Below, in pieces: positions 29,699 through 39,976 of a stretch of 64,000 bases of DNA (position 1 is the stretch's first letter; every line of letters begins with the position of its first letter). Position numbers and translations under genes: made by a program. Source of the DNA: Pantoea sp. RIT-PI-b (GTDB lineage: Bacteria; Pseudomonadota; Gammaproteobacteria; Enterobacterales; Enterobacteriaceae); assembly GCF_001187905.1 (NCBI RefSeq), contig NZ_LGIS01000012.1, forward strand, positions 372,001 through 436,000, given 5' to 3'. The notes under the pieces were generated by a model. The model worked only from the letters and a program-made list of their open reading frames with translations, was not told the DNA's origin and ran no database searches.

Positions 29699-30730
29699 AT
29701 GGCAAACCGCTGGACACTGACACAAGCTCAGGCACTGTTCGATAAACCTTTCCTTGAGTTGATGTTTGAAGCGCAGCAAGTGCATCGTCAACATTTCGAT
29801 CCGCGTCAGGTACAGGTCAGTACGCTGCTGTCGATCAAAACCGGTGCCTGCCCGGAGGACTGTAAATACTGTCCGCAAAGCGCACGCTATAAAACCGGTC
29901 TGGAATCTGAGCGTCTGATGGAGGTGGATGCGGTGCTGGAATCGGCGCGCAAAGCCAAAGCAGCGGGCTCAAGCCGTTTCTGCATGGGCGCGGCGTGGAA
30001 AAACCCGCACGAGCGCGATATGCCGTACCTGCAGCAAATGGTGCAGGGCGTAAAAGCGATGGGCATGGAAACCTGTATGACGCTCGGTACGCTGGATGGC
30101 AGCCAGGCGCAGCGCCTGGCTGAAGCTGGCCTCGATTTCTACAACCACAACCTCGATACCTCGCCAGAGTTTTACGGCAACATCATCACCACTCGCAGCT
30201 ATCAGGAGCGTCTGGATACGCTGGATAAAGTGCGCGGCGCGGGCATAAAAGTGTGTTCGGGCGGCATCGTAGGCCTGGGTGAAACGGTGAAAGATCGTGC
30301 GGGCCTGCTGGTGCAGCTGGCCAATCTGCCAACGCCGCCGGAGAGCGTGCCGATCAACATGTTGGTGAAGGTGAAAGGCACGCCGCTGGCGGATAACGAG
30401 GATGTTGAACCCTTCGATTTCATCCGCACCATCGCCGTGGCGCGCATCATGATGCCATCCTCGCACGTGCGTCTTTCTGCCGGGCGCGAGCAGATGAGTG
30501 AGCAGACTCAGGCGATGTGCTTTATGGCCGGTGCCAACTCGATCTTCTACGGCTGCAAGCTGCTGACCACGCCAAACCCGGAAGAGGATAAGGATCTGAT
30601 TCTGTTCCGCAAACTGGGCCTCAATCCAGAACATACTGCGACCACGGCGGGTGATAATGAGCAGCAGTATCAGCTCAGCGAGCAGCTGCTGCACGCCGAT
30701 ACCGAGCAGTTCTACAACGCGGCAGTGTAA
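29699..30730 (+). CDS. bioB: Biotin synthase
   Basis: This 343-residue radical-SAM enzyme inserts sulfur into dethiobiotin. The radical cluster ligands are C51, C55 and C58 ([11 protein letters not shown]). The [2Fe-2S] site residues are likely in [18 protein letters not shown] and [11 protein letters not shown], with the Arg in LSAGREQM. It is directly followed by bioF with no gap. Confidence 0.97.
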   Translation: MANRWTLTQAQALFDKPFLELMFEAQQVHRQHFDPRQVQVSTLLSIKTGACPEDCKYCPQSARYKTGLESERLMEVDAVLESARKAKAAGSSRFCMGAAWKNPHERDMPYLQQMVQGVKAMGMETCMTLGTLDGSQAQRLAEAGLDFYNHNLDTSPEFYGNIITTRSYQERLDTLDKVRGAGIKVCSGGIVGLGETVKDRAGLLVQLANLPTPPESVPINMLVKVKGTPLADNEDVEPFDFIRTIAVARIMMPSSHVRLSAGREQMSEQTQAMCFMAGANSIFYGCKLLTTPNPEEDKDLILFRKLGLNPEHTATTAGDNEQQYQLSEQLLHADTEQFYNAAV

Positions 30731-31882
30731 ATGGGCTGGTCACAACGTATCGATCAGGCGCTGGCGGCACGTCGAGCGGCCGATGGCTGGCGGCAGCGAC
30801 GTCCTATTGCGCACAACAGCGTGCGCGAAATTACGCTGGAGGGTCAGCGTTATCGCCACTTCTCAAGCAATGATTATCTCGGATTGAGTCAGCATCCGGC
30901 GGTCATCGCTGCATGGCAGCAGGGCGCGGTTGAATCGGGCGCGGGCGCGGGTGCATCCGGACACGTTACCGGTTACAGCCGTCATCACGCACAGCTCGAG
31001 GAGCAGCTGGCCGACTGGCTCGGCTACTCGCGCGCGCTGCTGTTTATCTCGGGATTTGCCGCCAATCAGGCGGTGATCCATCTGCTGGCAGAAAAGCAGG
31101 ACCGCATCTTTGCCGACAAGCTGGCGCACGCTTCGCTGCTGGATGCCGCCAGCCATAGCCCGGCGAGTCTGCGTCGCTTTGCGCATAATCAGCCAGAGAG
31201 TCTGGCGAAACTGCTGGCTACGCCGGCGGACGGCGGCACACTGGTGGTGACCGAAGGCGTGTTCAGCATGGATGGTGACAGTGCGCCGCTTGCTGCTATC
31301 GCGGAACAGACGCGGCGCGGCAACGGCTGGTTGCTGGTGGATGATGCGCACGGTATCGGTGTTACCGGTGCACAAGGACGCGGCAGCTGTTGGCAGCAGC
31401 AGGTGAAACCGGAGCTGCTGATTGTCACCTTTGGTAAAGGATTTGGCGTCAGCGGCGCCGCGCTGCTGTGCGATGACGCCACCGCCGATTATGTCGAACA
31501 ATTTTCACGCCATTTGATCTACTCCACCGCGATGCCACCGGCGCAGTGCTGCGCGCTGCTGGCGGCGCTGCGGCAGATTCAGCAAGGCGATGCGCTGCGT
31601 GAGCGGCTGCACAGCCACATTGCGCGCTTCCGCGCCGGCGCTGCGGATTTGCCGTGGCAGTTAGGCGCATCCAATAGCGCCATCCAACCCTTAATCATCG
31701 GCGAAAACAGTGCGGCGCTGGCGTTGTCGCAGCGGCTGGCGCAAGCCGGCTGTTGGGTGAGCGCGATTCGTCCGCCTACCGTACCACCGGGCACGGCGCG
31801 GCTGCGTATCACGCTCACGGCTGCGCATCATACCGATGACATAGATCGTTTGCTGGAGGCGCTGTATGACGCTGCAGGTTAA
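30731..31882 (+). CDS. bioF: 8-amino-7-oxononanoate synthase
   Basis: This 383-residue PLP enzyme condenses pimeloyl-ACP or pimeloyl-CoA with alanine. The N-terminus carries [11 protein letters not shown], the Gly-rich [19 protein letters not shown], the PLP Asp in [13 protein letters not shown], and the PLP Lys in [12 protein letters not shown]. Its last 17 bases overlap bioC. Confidence 0.97.
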   Translation: MGWSQRIDQALAARRAADGWRQRRPIAHNSVREITLEGQRYRHFSSNDYLGLSQHPAVIAAWQQGAVESGAGAGASGHVTGYSRHHAQLEEQLADWLGYSRALLFISGFAANQAVIHLLAEKQDRIFADKLAHASLLDAASHSPASLRRFAHNQPESLAKLLATPADGGTLVVTEGVFSMDGDSAPLAAIAEQTRRGNGWLLVDDAHGIGVTGAQGRGSCWQQQVKPELLIVTFGKGFGVSGAALLCDDATADYVEQFSRHLIYSTAMPPAQCCALLAALRQIQQGDALRERLHSHIARFRAGAADLPWQLGASNSAIQPLIIGENSAALALSQRLAQAGCWVSAIRPPTVPPGTARLRITLTAAHHTDDIDRLLEALYDAAG

Positions 31883-32621
31883 CAAACAGGCGGTGGCGAA
31901 GGCATTTGGTCGGGCGGCTCCGCATTATGAACAGCATGCGCAGCTACAGCGACTGAGCGGCGAGGCGTTGCTGGCGCTGGCTCCGGCCGGTTTTGGTCCG
32001 CATCTGCTGGATGCCGGCTGTGGTACCGGCTGGTATAGCCGCTACTGGCGCGATCGCGGATGCACGCTGACGGCGCTCGATCTCTCACCCAACATGCTGC
32101 AAACGGCGCGCGAGCGACAATCGGCGCATGACTATGTGCTGGGTGATATTGATGATCTCCCGCTCGCGGATGCCAGCGTTGACGGTGTGTGGAGCAACCT
32201 GGCGGTGCAGTGGAGCAGCGATCTGCGCACTGCGCTGCAGCAATGCTTGCGCGTCACGCGGCCGGGCGGCACGGTGCTGTTTTCCACGCTGCTCGACGGT
32301 TCGCTGCATGAAGTGCATCGGGCGTGGGCGCAGCTGGATGGTCGTCGTCACGCTAATCGTTTCCTCAGCGCCGCACAGTTTCATGCCGCCACTGTCGCCC
32401 TGCCGATGCAGGCAGAGCAGCAGATCGTTACGCTGCATTTCCCGAGCGCGCTCAGCGCGATGCGCTCCCTGAAAGGCATTGGTGCCACACATCTGCACGA
32501 TGGACGCGGCGCCAGCGCCGTGACGCGTTCCCAGTTAGCCCAACTTGAACAGTATTGGCCGCAGGATCAGGCCGGATATCGCCTCAGCTATCACCTGATG
32601 TATGGAGTTTTAACGAAATGA
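31866..32621 (+). CDS. bioC: Malonyl-ACP O-methyltransferase BioC
   Basis: This 251-residue class I SAM methyltransferase has motif [16 protein letters not shown] (about 46-60) and the acidic [11 protein letters not shown]. It methylates malonyl-ACP so that fatty-acid synthesis can build the pimeloyl chain for biotin. It overlaps bioF by 17 bp and bioD by 4 bp (ATGA). Confidence 0.96.
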   Translation: MTLQVNKQAVAKAFGRAAPHYEQHAQLQRLSGEALLALAPAGFGPHLLDAGCGTGWYSRYWRDRGCTLTALDLSPNMLQTARERQSAHDYVLGDIDDLPLADASVDGVWSNLAVQWSSDLRTALQQCLRVTRPGGTVLFSTLLDGSLHEVHRAWAQLDGRRHANRFLSAAQFHAATVALPMQAEQQIVTLHFPSALSAMRSLKGIGATHLHDGRGASAVTRSQLAQLEQYWPQDQAGYRLSYHLMYGVLTK

Positions 32622-33289
32622 CACGTTGGTTTATTACCGGAACCGATACCGAAGTAGGCAAAACCGTGGCCAGCGGTGCGCTGTTGCAGGCAGCAAGTGC
32701 CGCAGGATTGCGCACCGCAGGTTACAAGCCGGTAGCATCCGGCTGCGAAATGACGCCGGACGGCATCCGCAATAGCGATGCGCTGGCGTTGCAGCGCTAC
32801 AGCAGCCTGGCGCTGCGTTACGAGCAGGTGAATCCACTGGCGTTCCTCGAACCGACATCGCCGCATATTATTAGTGCGGAAGAGGGCAGGCCGATCGCGT
32901 TTGCGGCACTGTCAGCGGGTTTGCGCGCGCTGGAGCAGCAGGCGGAGTGGATATTGGTTGAGGGCGCGGGCGGTTGGTTTACGCCGTTATCTGAGACGCA
33001 AACTTACGCCGATTGGGTGGAAGCCGAGCAGTTGCCGGTGATCCTGGTGGTGGGCGTTAAGTTAGGCTGTATCAACCATGCGATGCTCACCGCCGAAGCG
33101 GTAAAAGCGCGCGGGTTACGTCTGGCGGGCTGGATTGCTAATGATATCCAGCCGCCGGGCAAACGCCATCAGGAATATATCGCCACGCTGCGTCAACGTA
33201 TTGACGCGCCGTTGCTGGGTGAGATCCCGCATCTTACTGATGAGGCGCAGCAGGCCGAGTGCGGGCGCTATCTGACACTACCGCAATAA
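32618..33289 (+). CDS. bioD: Dethiobiotin synthetase
   Basis: From the ATG at 32618 (overlapping the bioC stop as ATGA) this is a 223-residue P-loop enzyme that closes the ureido ring of dethiobiotin with CO2 and ATP. The P-loop is TGTDTEVGKTVAS (about 7-19), followed by YKPVASG and LVEGAGGWFTPLS. It ends bioBFCD and is followed by a palindrome. Confidence 0.96.
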   Translation: MTRWFITGTDTEVGKTVASGALLQAASAAGLRTAGYKPVASGCEMTPDGIRNSDALALQRYSSLALRYEQVNPLAFLEPTSPHIISAEEGRPIAFAALSAGLRALEQQAEWILVEGAGGWFTPLSETQTYADWVEAEQLPVILVVGVKLGCINHAMLTAEAVKARGLRLAGWIANDIQPPGKRHQEYIATLRQRIDAPLLGEIPHLTDEAQQAECGRYLTLPQ

Positions 33290-33290
33290 A

Positions 33291-33316
33291 CCAGGTCGCC
33301 ATTTATGGCGACCTGG
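33291..33316. repeat. GTCGCCAT palindrome between bioD and the orphan ATPase
   Basis: CCAGGTCGCCAT-TT-ATGGCGACCTGG is a perfect 12-bp stem that fills the 31-bp gap between two converging genes. It has no long U-tract but could serve as a shared 3'-end structure. It belongs to the same family as 20473 and 54748. Confidence 0.85.
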
Positions 33317-33320
33317 ATAT

Positions 33321-34037
33321 CTAAGTCGCGGTTAACCACTTACTCACGGTAACGTCATCCAGCTGCGCCACTTTGCCGTGCGCTACGTTGCGTCCGCGAT
33401 GCAGCAGCAGGAAGTAGTCGGCGACGCGACGAATGAAGGATACGTGCTGCTCCAGCAGCAGAATCGTCAAACCATATTCCCGGTTGAGCCGACGAATCAG
33501 ATTGCCCATCTCCTCCTCCAGCCACGGCGACATCCCTTCCGTCGGCTCATCCAGAATCACCAGCTTCGGTTGCAGCACCAGCGCGCGCGCCAGCGCCAGA
33601 TGTTGCTGCTGATCCATCGGTAACTCGCCGCTGCGTTGATGGCGCAGTGAATAGAGCGCAGGAAAAAGATCAAACACCATTTCAGGAATGGCGCGGCTGC
33701 GATCGTCCTGTGCCGCCATCAGGGCAATCAGTAGGTTATCCTCCACGCTCATCTGCGAGAAGATATGCCGGCCTTGCGGCACATATCCAATGCCGGTGCG
33801 GGCGCGCAGCTCCGCGGGCTGCAGCAGCAAATCTTCCGGGGGTGAGCCATCCTCCTGCCAGGTCATTGAACCGCTGTTAATCGGCAAGCGACCCATGATG
33901 CAGTTCACTAACGTGGTTTTGCCCATGCCTGGACTGCCCAGCACGCCCGTGCAGGTGCCGGGTGGCAGATCGAGATCCACATCCCATAGGATGTGGTTTT
34001 GACCGTAAAACTGATTCACCGAACGTAAACTCAGCAT
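33321..34037 (-). CDS. Orphan ABC ATPase, UrtE/LivF-like, with degenerate signature
   Basis: This 238-residue ABC ATPase is most like urea or branched-chain amino-acid subunits (UrtE/LivF): short, with YVPQGRHIFSQMSVEDNL. Walker A is present but atypical (GSPGMGKTT, 34-42). Walker B LVILDEP (159-165) and H-loop His198 are intact. The signature that normally reads LSGGQQQ reads LPMDQQQ (139-145), losing the Ser-Gly-Gly that contacts ATP across the dimer. No permease or binding protein is nearby. It could pair with a canonical partner elsewhere, have a non-transport role, or be decaying. Confidence 0.85.
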   Translation of the reverse strand: MLSLRSVNQFYGQNHILWDVDLDLPPGTCTGVLGSPGMGKTTLVNCIMGRLPINSGSMTWQEDGSPPEDLLLQPAELRARTGIGYVPQGRHIFSQMSVEDNLLIALMAAQDDRSRAIPEMVFDLFPALYSLRHQRSGELPMDQQQHLALARALVLQPKLVILDEPTEGMSPWLEEEMGNLIRRLNREYGLTILLLEQHVSFIRRVADYFLLLHRGRNVAHGKVAQLDDVTVSKWLTAT

Positions 34038-34494
34038 CTGACATACTCCTTCCAGATTATTAGCCTGAATGCTCCCGCTCTGTGTCGTCTGGCATACAGT
34101 CGTGCACGATTGATGGACACCATTGTCGTCGGCAATAGCCGATATGGACTCGTCACTCCATACCGCTAATCATTGCAATTCCCAGGCCAGGTTAAAGATA
34201 TAAGCGGGTCATCGTCTGAAACCGAGCAAATAAGCGCTTAAAAGTTGAGTAACGCTTAACAATTCCAGACGGTGATAAATCGGCTGCACTTTGACGGTGC
34301 TGACTGCTCAACGTTTCTGGTGCATCTGATCGTTCGTAAAGCACGCACTGAAGAAATAAGTGGCCTTAACGGCGGGTTTTTCTACGCGTAAACGCCCGTT
34401 GATGGGCAAAAAGAGGAGGTTAATGCGACACGCAATGAGAGAAAAATAAATACGAAAATAAATTTTTTCGCCCTTAAAAAGACGCGGGAGAAAA

Positions 34495-34552
34495 TTATAC
34501 ACAGCTGATGGGCTCGGGGCTGGATTCACTTATCCACCATTACTGTGGATAA
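34495..34552. promoter_or_regulatory. Cluster of three DnaA-box-like sites
   Basis: TTATACACA (34495-34503, plus), TTATCCACC (34530-34538, plus) and TTATCCACA on the minus strand (34544-34552) match TTWTNCACA with at most one mismatch. The last two face each other across five bases. I recall that the E. coli uvrB upstream region also binds DnaA near its distal promoter, so this is probably a conserved control site. Confidence 0.7.
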
Positions 34553-34842
34553 CCTTGTGCATTAGCGACTGAAAACCGGGCGCAAGCGAGTAAATTCGCG
34601 GCCTTCATACATTATGATGAGAATATGGGCTTTTAGGTGAAATTTAATTAAAACAGCAGGTTAACTAAAATCAAGCATGCGATTTATCTGCCTTGTCATC
34701 AGACTGCAATTTAATGACACTCTATTGACAAATGTTAAAAGCGTCCTCCCTTTGGGGATAACATTGCGCAACAACAGCTTGCTGCTTGCCGCATAAATTG
34801 CACTGAAGAAAATCATCGGCACGTGCCATAATCGTGCAAGGT

Positions 34843-34862
34843 TACTGTGATTATGTCCAGTA
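34843..34862 (+). promoter_or_regulatory. LexA box upstream of uvrB
   Basis: TACTGTGATTATGTCCAGTA fits the SOS box TACTGT-N8-ACAGTA with CTG-N10-CAG intact. It is 79 bp before the uvrB ATG, consistent with SOS induction of uvrB. Confidence 0.88.
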
Positions 34863-34941
34863 TTTTTTTCTGGCAAATTCGCCATAGCAGAGTAGAATTA
34901 GCAGCCTGCCCGCCGACTTCATCTGCTGGAACCGCCAAAAC

Positions 34942-36963
34942 ATGAGCAAAGCCTTTAAACTCAACTCCGCTTTCAAGCCTTCAGGCGATCAACCTGAGGC
35001 CATTCGCCGCCTTGAAGAGGGCCTTGAGGATGGGCTCGCGCATCAAACGCTGTTGGGCGTAACCGGCTCAGGTAAAACCTTTACCGTGGCGAACGTGATA
35101 GCTGACCTGAATCGGCCGACCATGGTGCTGGCGCCGAATAAAACCCTGGCAGCGCAGCTGTATGGCGAAATGAAGGAGTTCTTCCCGGATAACGCGGTGG
35201 AGTTTTTCGTCTCTTACTACGATTACTATCAGCCTGAAGCCTATGTGCCGAGCTCTGACACCTTTATCGAGAAAGATGCGTCGGTGAATGAACACATTGA
35301 GCAGATGCGTCTCTCGGCCACCAAAGCGCTGCTCGAGCGTCGTGATGTGATTGTGGTGGCCTCGGTTTCTGCCATCTACGGTCTGGGCGATCCAGACCTC
35401 TATTTAAAAATGATGCTGCACTTAACGCGCGGCATGATTATCGATCAGCGCAGCATTTTGCGTCGTCTGGCGGAGCTGCAATATGCGCGCAACGATCAGG
35501 CTTTCCAGCGCGGGACTTTCCGCGTACGTGGCGAAGTGATTGATGTGTTTCCGGCCGAATCGGACGATATTGCGCTGCGTATTGAGCTATTTGACGAAGA
35601 AGTTGAGCGGTTGTCGCTGTTCGATCCGCTCACCGGCCAGATTGACTCCGTCATTCCACGCTTTACCGTCTATCCCAAAACGCACTACGTGACGCCGCGC
35701 GAGCGCATTCTGCAGGCGATGGAAGATATCAAAGTTGAGCTGGTGGATCGCCGTAAGGTGCTGCTGGAGAACAATAAGCTACTGGAAGAGCAGCGTATTT
35801 CTCAGCGTACCCAGTTCGATTTAGAGATGATGAACGAGCTGGGTTACTGCTCCGGTATCGAAAACTACTCGCGCTATCTTTCTGGCCGTGGACCGGGCGA
35901 GCCGCCGCCGACCCTGTTTGATTACCTACCAGCAGATGGTTTGCTGGTGGTCGATGAATCGCACGTGACCATTCCGCAGATTGGCGGCATGTATCGCGGC
36001 GACCGGGCGCGCAAAGAGACGCTGGTGGAGTATGGCTTCCGCTTGCCGTCGGCGCTGGATAACCGCCCGATGAAGTTTGAAGAGTTTGAGGCTTCAGCGC
36101 CGCAAACCATTTATGTCTCGGCGACACCGGGCAACTACGAGCTGGAAAAATCGGGCAGCGAAGTGATCGATCAGCTGGTGCGTCCAACCGGCCTGCTCGA
36201 TCCGATTCTCGAAGTGCGTCCGGTGGCGACGCAGGTCGACGATCTGCTGTCAGAAATCCGCAAGCGTGTGGAGATTAACGAGCGCGTGCTGGTTACGGTG
36301 CTGACCAAGCGCATGGCGGAAGATCTCACCGAATATCTGGTCGAGCACGGCGAGAAGGTGCGCTATCTGCACTCTGATATCGATACCGTAGAGCGTATGG
36401 AGATCATCCGCGATTTGCGCCTCGGCGAATTTGATGTGCTGGTCGGCATTAACTTGCTGCGTGAAGGGTTAGATATGCCGGAAGTGTCGCTGGTGGCGAT
36501 TCTGGATGCCGATAAAGAGGGCTTCCTGCGTTCTGAGCGCTCCCTGATCCAGACCATCGGCCGCGCCGCGCGTAACATCAACGGCCGGGCGATTCTCTAC
36601 GCCGACAAAATTACCCCATCGATGGAGCGCGCGATGGGCGAAACCGAGCGCCGTCGTGAGAAGCAGCAAAAATACAACGAAGAGAATGGCATCGTGCCGC
36701 AAGGGCTCAACAAGAAGATCACTGATATTCTTGAGCTCGGCAAAAACGTGGTAAAAACGCGCGGCAAAGGCAAAACCGCCTCGCGCACTGCGGCAGAAGC
36801 AGAAGCCAACTACATGGCGCTTACGCCACAGGCGATGCAGAAAAAAATTCACGAGCTGGAAGGGCAGATGCAGCAGCATGCGCAGAATCTGGAGTTCGAA
36901 GAGGCGGCCAGCGTGCGCGATCAGTTACATCAGCTGCGCGAACTGTTTATTGCTGCTTCGTAG
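34942..36963 (+). CDS. uvrB: Excinuclease ABC subunit B
   Basis: This 673-residue nucleotide-excision-repair helicase has Walker [10 protein letters not shown] (about 39-47), the beta-hairpin region [25 protein letters not shown]-like LLVVDESHV, motif V/VI ([24 protein letters not shown]), and a C-terminal UVR coiled coil ([23 protein letters not shown]) that contacts UvrA and UvrC. Length equals E. coli UvrB. It is SOS-controlled through the LexA box at 34843. Confidence 0.98.
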   Translation: MSKAFKLNSAFKPSGDQPEAIRRLEEGLEDGLAHQTLLGVTGSGKTFTVANVIADLNRPTMVLAPNKTLAAQLYGEMKEFFPDNAVEFFVSYYDYYQPEAYVPSSDTFIEKDASVNEHIEQMRLSATKALLERRDVIVVASVSAIYGLGDPDLYLKMMLHLTRGMIIDQRSILRRLAELQYARNDQAFQRGTFRVRGEVIDVFPAESDDIALRIELFDEEVERLSLFDPLTGQIDSVIPRFTVYPKTHYVTPRERILQAMEDIKVELVDRRKVLLENNKLLEEQRISQRTQFDLEMMNELGYCSGIENYSRYLSGRGPGEPPPTLFDYLPADGLLVVDESHVTIPQIGGMYRGDRARKETLVEYGFRLPSALDNRPMKFEEFEASAPQTIYVSATPGNYELEKSGSEVIDQLVRPTGLLDPILEVRPVATQVDDLLSEIRKRVEINERVLVTVLTKRMAEDLTEYLVEHGEKVRYLHSDIDTVERMEIIRDLRLGEFDVLVGINLLREGLDMPEVSLVAILDADKEGFLRSERSLIQTIGRAARNINGRAILYADKITPSMERAMGETERRREKQQKYNEENGIVPQGLNKKITDILELGKNVVKTRGKGKTASRTAAEAEANYMALTPQAMQKKIHELEGQMQQHAQNLEFEEAASVRDQLHQLRELFIAAS

Positions 36964-36970
36964 TGCCTGC

Positions 36971-37225
36971 GTAGGGTGCGCATTAATGCGCACCAAGACG
37001 GGTGGTCGCCATGAATGGCGACCCTACGAGCATGTAATGTGGTTTTCGTAGGGTGCGCATTAATGCGCACCGAGACGGCTGGTCGCCATAAATGGCAACC
37101 CTACGAGCATGCAATGTGGTTTTCGTAGGGGGCGCATTAATGCGCACCGAGACGGCTGGTCGCCATAAATGGCAATCCTACGAGCATGCAATATGGTTTT
37201 CGTAGGGTGCGCATTAATGCGCACC
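36971..37225. repeat. 77-bp tandem repeat array carrying two palindromes per unit
   Basis: Units beginning GTAGGGTGCG start at 36971, 37048, 37125 and 37202, an exact 77-bp period with three full copies and a 24-bp partial copy. Each unit holds GGTGCGCATTAATGCGCACC and a GGTCGCCAT(N)AATGGCGACC type palindrome, linked by CTACGAGCATG(C/T)AATGTGGTTTTC. Later copies carry changes that break palindrome symmetry (GGGGGCGC; ATGGCAACC; ATGGCAATCC). It fills the gap between converging uvrB and ybhK. Confidence 0.95.
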
Positions 37226-37231
37226 TGGAAG

Positions 37232-38134
37232 CTAAACCGCTTGAATCGCGTGTTCTAGCGCGATGCGCAGCAGCTGGCGGTCGTGTCGATATTTAATATC
37301 GGCGGCTTCCAGCGGTTCGCGAATGATTAAGCGTTGTTCCACACCGGCAATATCCGCTGACGGCCCGACGACAATCGCATCAATCACCCGCTTGCCAATG
37401 GCTTTTTCCATGATCGCCAGCTTATCCGCGACATTCAGACTGGCGGCTGCCGGGCTCAATTCGCGGCCAAGATTGCCGATAAATACCATGGTGGCAGGCG
37501 TGCGACGCAGCGCACGCGCCATATCTTCCATCAACAAAATGGGCATCAGGCTGGTGTAAAAACTGCCGGGGCCGATCAGAATCAAGTCGGCTTCGCCTAT
37601 TGCCTCGATCGCTTCACGCGTCGGCTGCACGTTGGGATGCAGCATCAACTCTTCGGGCGGCTGTCTCATTTCATCAATCGCGGTTTCGCCGTATACCATA
37701 TTCCCTTCGCCATCCTGAGCCACCAGATCGACCGGCTGTTCCGACATGGGGATAAGAAATGCATCGACTTTGAGCAGATTGCGAATGATGTTAATCGCCT
37801 CCAGTGGCCGCACGCTGAGGTGATCCAGCGCTTTAAGCATCAGATTGCCAAGGTTGTGGCCAGCTAACTCGCCGTTACCGCTAAAGCGATACTCAAACAT
37901 CGCCGTCGCTACGCTAGGTTCGGTGATCAATTGATTGATGCAGTTGCGCATATCACCCCAGGCAATGCCGCCTTCCGAGCGGCGAATGCGGCCGGTGGAA
38001 CCGCCATTATCGGTGGTGGTGACAATGCCGGTTAAGCGCGAGCCTAACGGTGCTAATGCTGACATCACGCGGCCCAGGCCGTGTCCGCCACCCAATGCCA
38101 CCACGCGATCCAAATCTGCCAGGGTTCGATTCAT
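37232..38134 (-). CDS. ybhK: YvcK/CofD-family protein YbhK
   Basis: This 300-residue protein begins with [17 protein letters not shown] and [14 protein letters not shown], the nucleotide-sugar-binding signature of the YvcK/UPF0052 family, and shows [19 protein letters not shown]. YvcK in Bacillus is needed for growth on gluconeogenic carbon and cell-wall balance and binds UDP-GlcNAc. The enterobacterial function is not settled. It is divergent from moaA, as in E. coli. Confidence 0.93.
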   Translation of the reverse strand: MNRTLADLDRVVALGGGHGLGRVMSALAPLGSRLTGIVTTTDNGGSTGRIRRSEGGIAWGDMRNCINQLITEPSVATAMFEYRFSGNGELAGHNLGNLMLKALDHLSVRPLEAINIIRNLLKVDAFLIPMSEQPVDLVAQDGEGNMVYGETAIDEMRQPPEELMLHPNVQPTREAIEAIGEADLILIGPGSFYTSLMPILLMEDMARALRRTPATMVFIGNLGRELSPAAASLNVADKLAIMEKAIGKRVIDAIVVGPSADIAGVEQRLIIREPLEAADIKYRHDRQLLRIALEHAIQAV

Positions 38135-38243
38135 GTTTCTCCTTTGTTGCTGACGTCCTCGCGTTGAGGCGTAGTTGAACTGATGTGCATCAATATCTGT
38201 GAGATATTTTACCGTATCCTGTCGCGAAAATGCGGTGAAAATA

Positions 38244-38267
38244 CGTTATGTATCAATATATATAGCG
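38244..38267 (+). promoter_or_regulatory. ModE box upstream of moaABCDE
   Basis: The half-sites CGTTATG and TATAGCG flank a 10-base core TATCAATATA, with the same 24-bp geometry as the box before modA. It lies about 75 bp before the riboswitch and 190 bp before moaA, placed for activation as in E. coli. The gap 38135-38340 holds nothing else that I can support. Confidence 0.75.
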
Positions 38268-38340
38268 AAATTCACTGATGGATGCTAATCGCTAATCGCG
38301 CTACCATTCGTTTTAACCGTGTTGTCCACAATGACAACAA

Positions 38341-38450
38341 ACTCCCAAGCCTGGTTTCCTAAGTCGTTAATGATATGGAATGCAGGCCGCAGCCTTGAGC
38401 TGCCAGGGTGCAGAAAGAAATGACTGCATCTCCCGACTTTGGAAAGGTGT
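38341..38450 (+). ncRNA. Moco (molybdenum cofactor) riboswitch
   Basis: The moaA leader contains the conserved blocks of the Moco RNA motif as I recall them: ACTCCCAAGCCTGG near the 5' end, a variable middle hairpin (GCAGGCCGCAGCCTTGAGCTGC), then GAAATGACTGCATCTCCCGAC and TTTGGAAAGGTG leading into the ribosome site. The 3' block contains the moaA Shine-Dalgarno (AAAGGTG), so cofactor binding could block translation. Boundaries are approximate. Confidence 0.82.
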
Positions 38451-38454
38451 TCAG

Positions 38455-39441
38455 GTGCCACAATTTACAGATGCCTACGCGCGCAGCTTTTACTATCTGC
38501 GCCTGTCGGTCACGGATGTGTGTAACTTCCGTTGTACCTACTGCTTGCCGAACGGCTACAAGCCGAACGGAACGCACAACAAGAGCTTTCTCTCGCTGGA
38601 TGAGATTCGTCGCGTGACGCGTGCCTTTGCGGCCGCGGGCACCGAAAAAGTGCGTCTGACCGGCGGCGAGCCCTCCATGCGCCGTGATTTTACCGACATT
38701 ATCGCGGCAGTGCGCGAAAACGACGCCATCCGCCAGATTGCGATGACCACCAACGGTTACCGCATGGCGCGCGATGTAGGTGCCTGGCGTGCAGCCGGCC
38801 TCACCCATATTAACGTCAGCGTCGATAGCCTCGATGCGCGCCAGTTTCACGCCATAACCGGACAGGACAAATTTGCCGAGGTGATGGCGGGAATTGATGC
38901 CGCTTTTGATGCCGGTTTCGAGAAAGTGAAAGTCAACAGCGTGCTGATGCGTGATGTGAACAGCCATAGCCTCAGCACCTTCCTTGAATGGCTGCGCCTG
39001 CGGCCGATTCAACTACGCTTTATCGAGCTAATGGAAACCGGCGATGGCAGCGATCTGTTTCGCCGTCATCACATCTCTGGTGAAGTGATTCGCGATCAGC
39101 TGATCATGCAGGGCTGGCAGCGCCAGCCACGTGGCCGCAGCGACGGTCCGGCGCAGGTGTTTCGTCATCCCGATTATCAGGGCGAAGTGGGCCTGATCAT
39201 GCCGTACGAGAAAGATTTCTGCGCCAGCTGCAACCGCCTGCGCGTTTCGGCGCTGGGCAACCTGCATCTGTGTCTGTTCGGCGATGGCGGCGTGTCGCTA
39301 CGCGATCTGCTGGCGTCTGACGATCAGCAAGCGGAGTTGCAGGCGCGCATTGCGCACAGCCTTGGGCAGAAAAAGCAGACGCATTTCCTGCATCAGGGCA
39401 ATACCGGCATCACGCAAAACCTCTCCTTTATTGGTGGCTAA
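38455..39441 (+). CDS. moaA: GTP 3',8-cyclase MoaA (GTG start)
   Basis: From the GTG at 38455 this is a 328-residue radical-SAM enzyme converting GTP to 3',8-cyclo-GTP with MoaC. The N-terminal cluster is CNFRCTYC, the C-terminal cluster [18 protein letters not shown], and the protein ends in GG (FIGG), needed for catalysis. In-frame codons back to 38380 overlap the riboswitch and are not likely translated; [18 protein letters not shown] aligns with the E. coli start. Confidence 0.95.
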   Translation: MPQFTDAYARSFYYLRLSVTDVCNFRCTYCLPNGYKPNGTHNKSFLSLDEIRRVTRAFAAAGTEKVRLTGGEPSMRRDFTDIIAAVRENDAIRQIAMTTNGYRMARDVGAWRAAGLTHINVSVDSLDARQFHAITGQDKFAEVMAGIDAAFDAGFEKVKVNSVLMRDVNSHSLSTFLEWLRLRPIQLRFIELMETGDGSDLFRRHHISGEVIRDQLIMQGWQRQPRGRSDGPAQVFRHPDYQGEVGLIMPYEKDFCASCNRLRVSALGNLHLCLFGDGGVSLRDLLASDDQQAELQARIAHSLGQKKQTHFLHQGNTGITQNLSFIGG

Positions 39442-39458
39442 ACACAGGAGTTACGGCC

Positions 39459-39974
39459 ATGGGTAAACCTTCCGGCGAATTTGTCGCCTTAAATGTGGCG
39501 GTGATGACCGTCTCTGACAGCCGCGATGCCAGCAATGACACCTCCGGCGATTTCCTGCGTGAAGCCCTGGCAGAAGCCGGGCATCAGGTGGTGGACCGCG
39601 CGCTGGTGCCGGACAACCGCTATCGCATTCGCGCCACGGTATCGCGCTGGATCGCCAGCGACGATGTGCAGGTGGTGATCGTCAATGGCGGCACCGGTTT
39701 TAACAGCAAAAACAGCACGCCTGAAGCCTTGCTGCCGCTGTTTGATCGCGAAATCGAAGGCTTTGGTGAGCTGTTTCGCATGATCTCCTATGAAGAGATT
39801 GGCAGCTCGACGCTGCAGTCGCGTGCTGTCGCCGGTTTGGCCAATCAGACGTTGATTTTTGCCGTGCCGGGATCGACCAACGCCTGCCGCAGCGGCTGGG
39901 AACGCATTATTGAAGATCAGCTGGATGCGCGTACGCGTCCGTGTAATTTTGTCTCTCATTTGAAGAAGTTGTAA
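39459..39974 (+). CDS. moaB: Molybdopterin biosynthesis protein MoaB
   Basis: This 171-residue protein of the MogA/MoaB fold has [16 protein letters not shown], the [15 protein letters not shown] loop and PGSTNAC. MogA-type enzymes adenylylate molybdopterin; E. coli MoaB is dispensable with an unclear role. It lies 17 bp after moaA. Confidence 0.95.
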   Translation: MGKPSGEFVALNVAVMTVSDSRDASNDTSGDFLREALAEAGHQVVDRALVPDNRYRIRATVSRWIASDDVQVVIVNGGTGFNSKNSTPEALLPLFDREIEGFGELFRMISYEEIGSSTLQSRAVAGLANQTLIFAVPGSTNACRSGWERIIEDQLDARTRPCNFVSHLKKL

Positions 39975-39976
39975 GC

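Larger units (their letters stand above)
34038..34941. promoter_or_regulatory. Long intergenic region upstream of uvrB
   Basis: This 904-bp gap has no convincing gene. It holds three DnaA-box-like sites (34495-34552) and a LexA box (34843-34862), listed separately. The remainder is AT-rich with no clear small gene. It sits between the orphan ATPase, which is transcribed away, and uvrB. Confidence 0.6.

Noticed and set aside
34308-34529. Short minus-strand frame upstream of uvrB
   Set aside because: It overlaps the DnaA-box region, has a weak start and no recognisable features; AT-rich control DNA explains it better.
36971-37225. CRISPR array
   Set aside because: The whole 77-bp unit repeats with no unique spacers, and there are no cas genes.
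38380-38454. N-terminal extension of MoaA
   Set aside because: It lies within the Moco riboswitch; the GTG at 38455 aligns with known MoaA starts and has a ribosome site.
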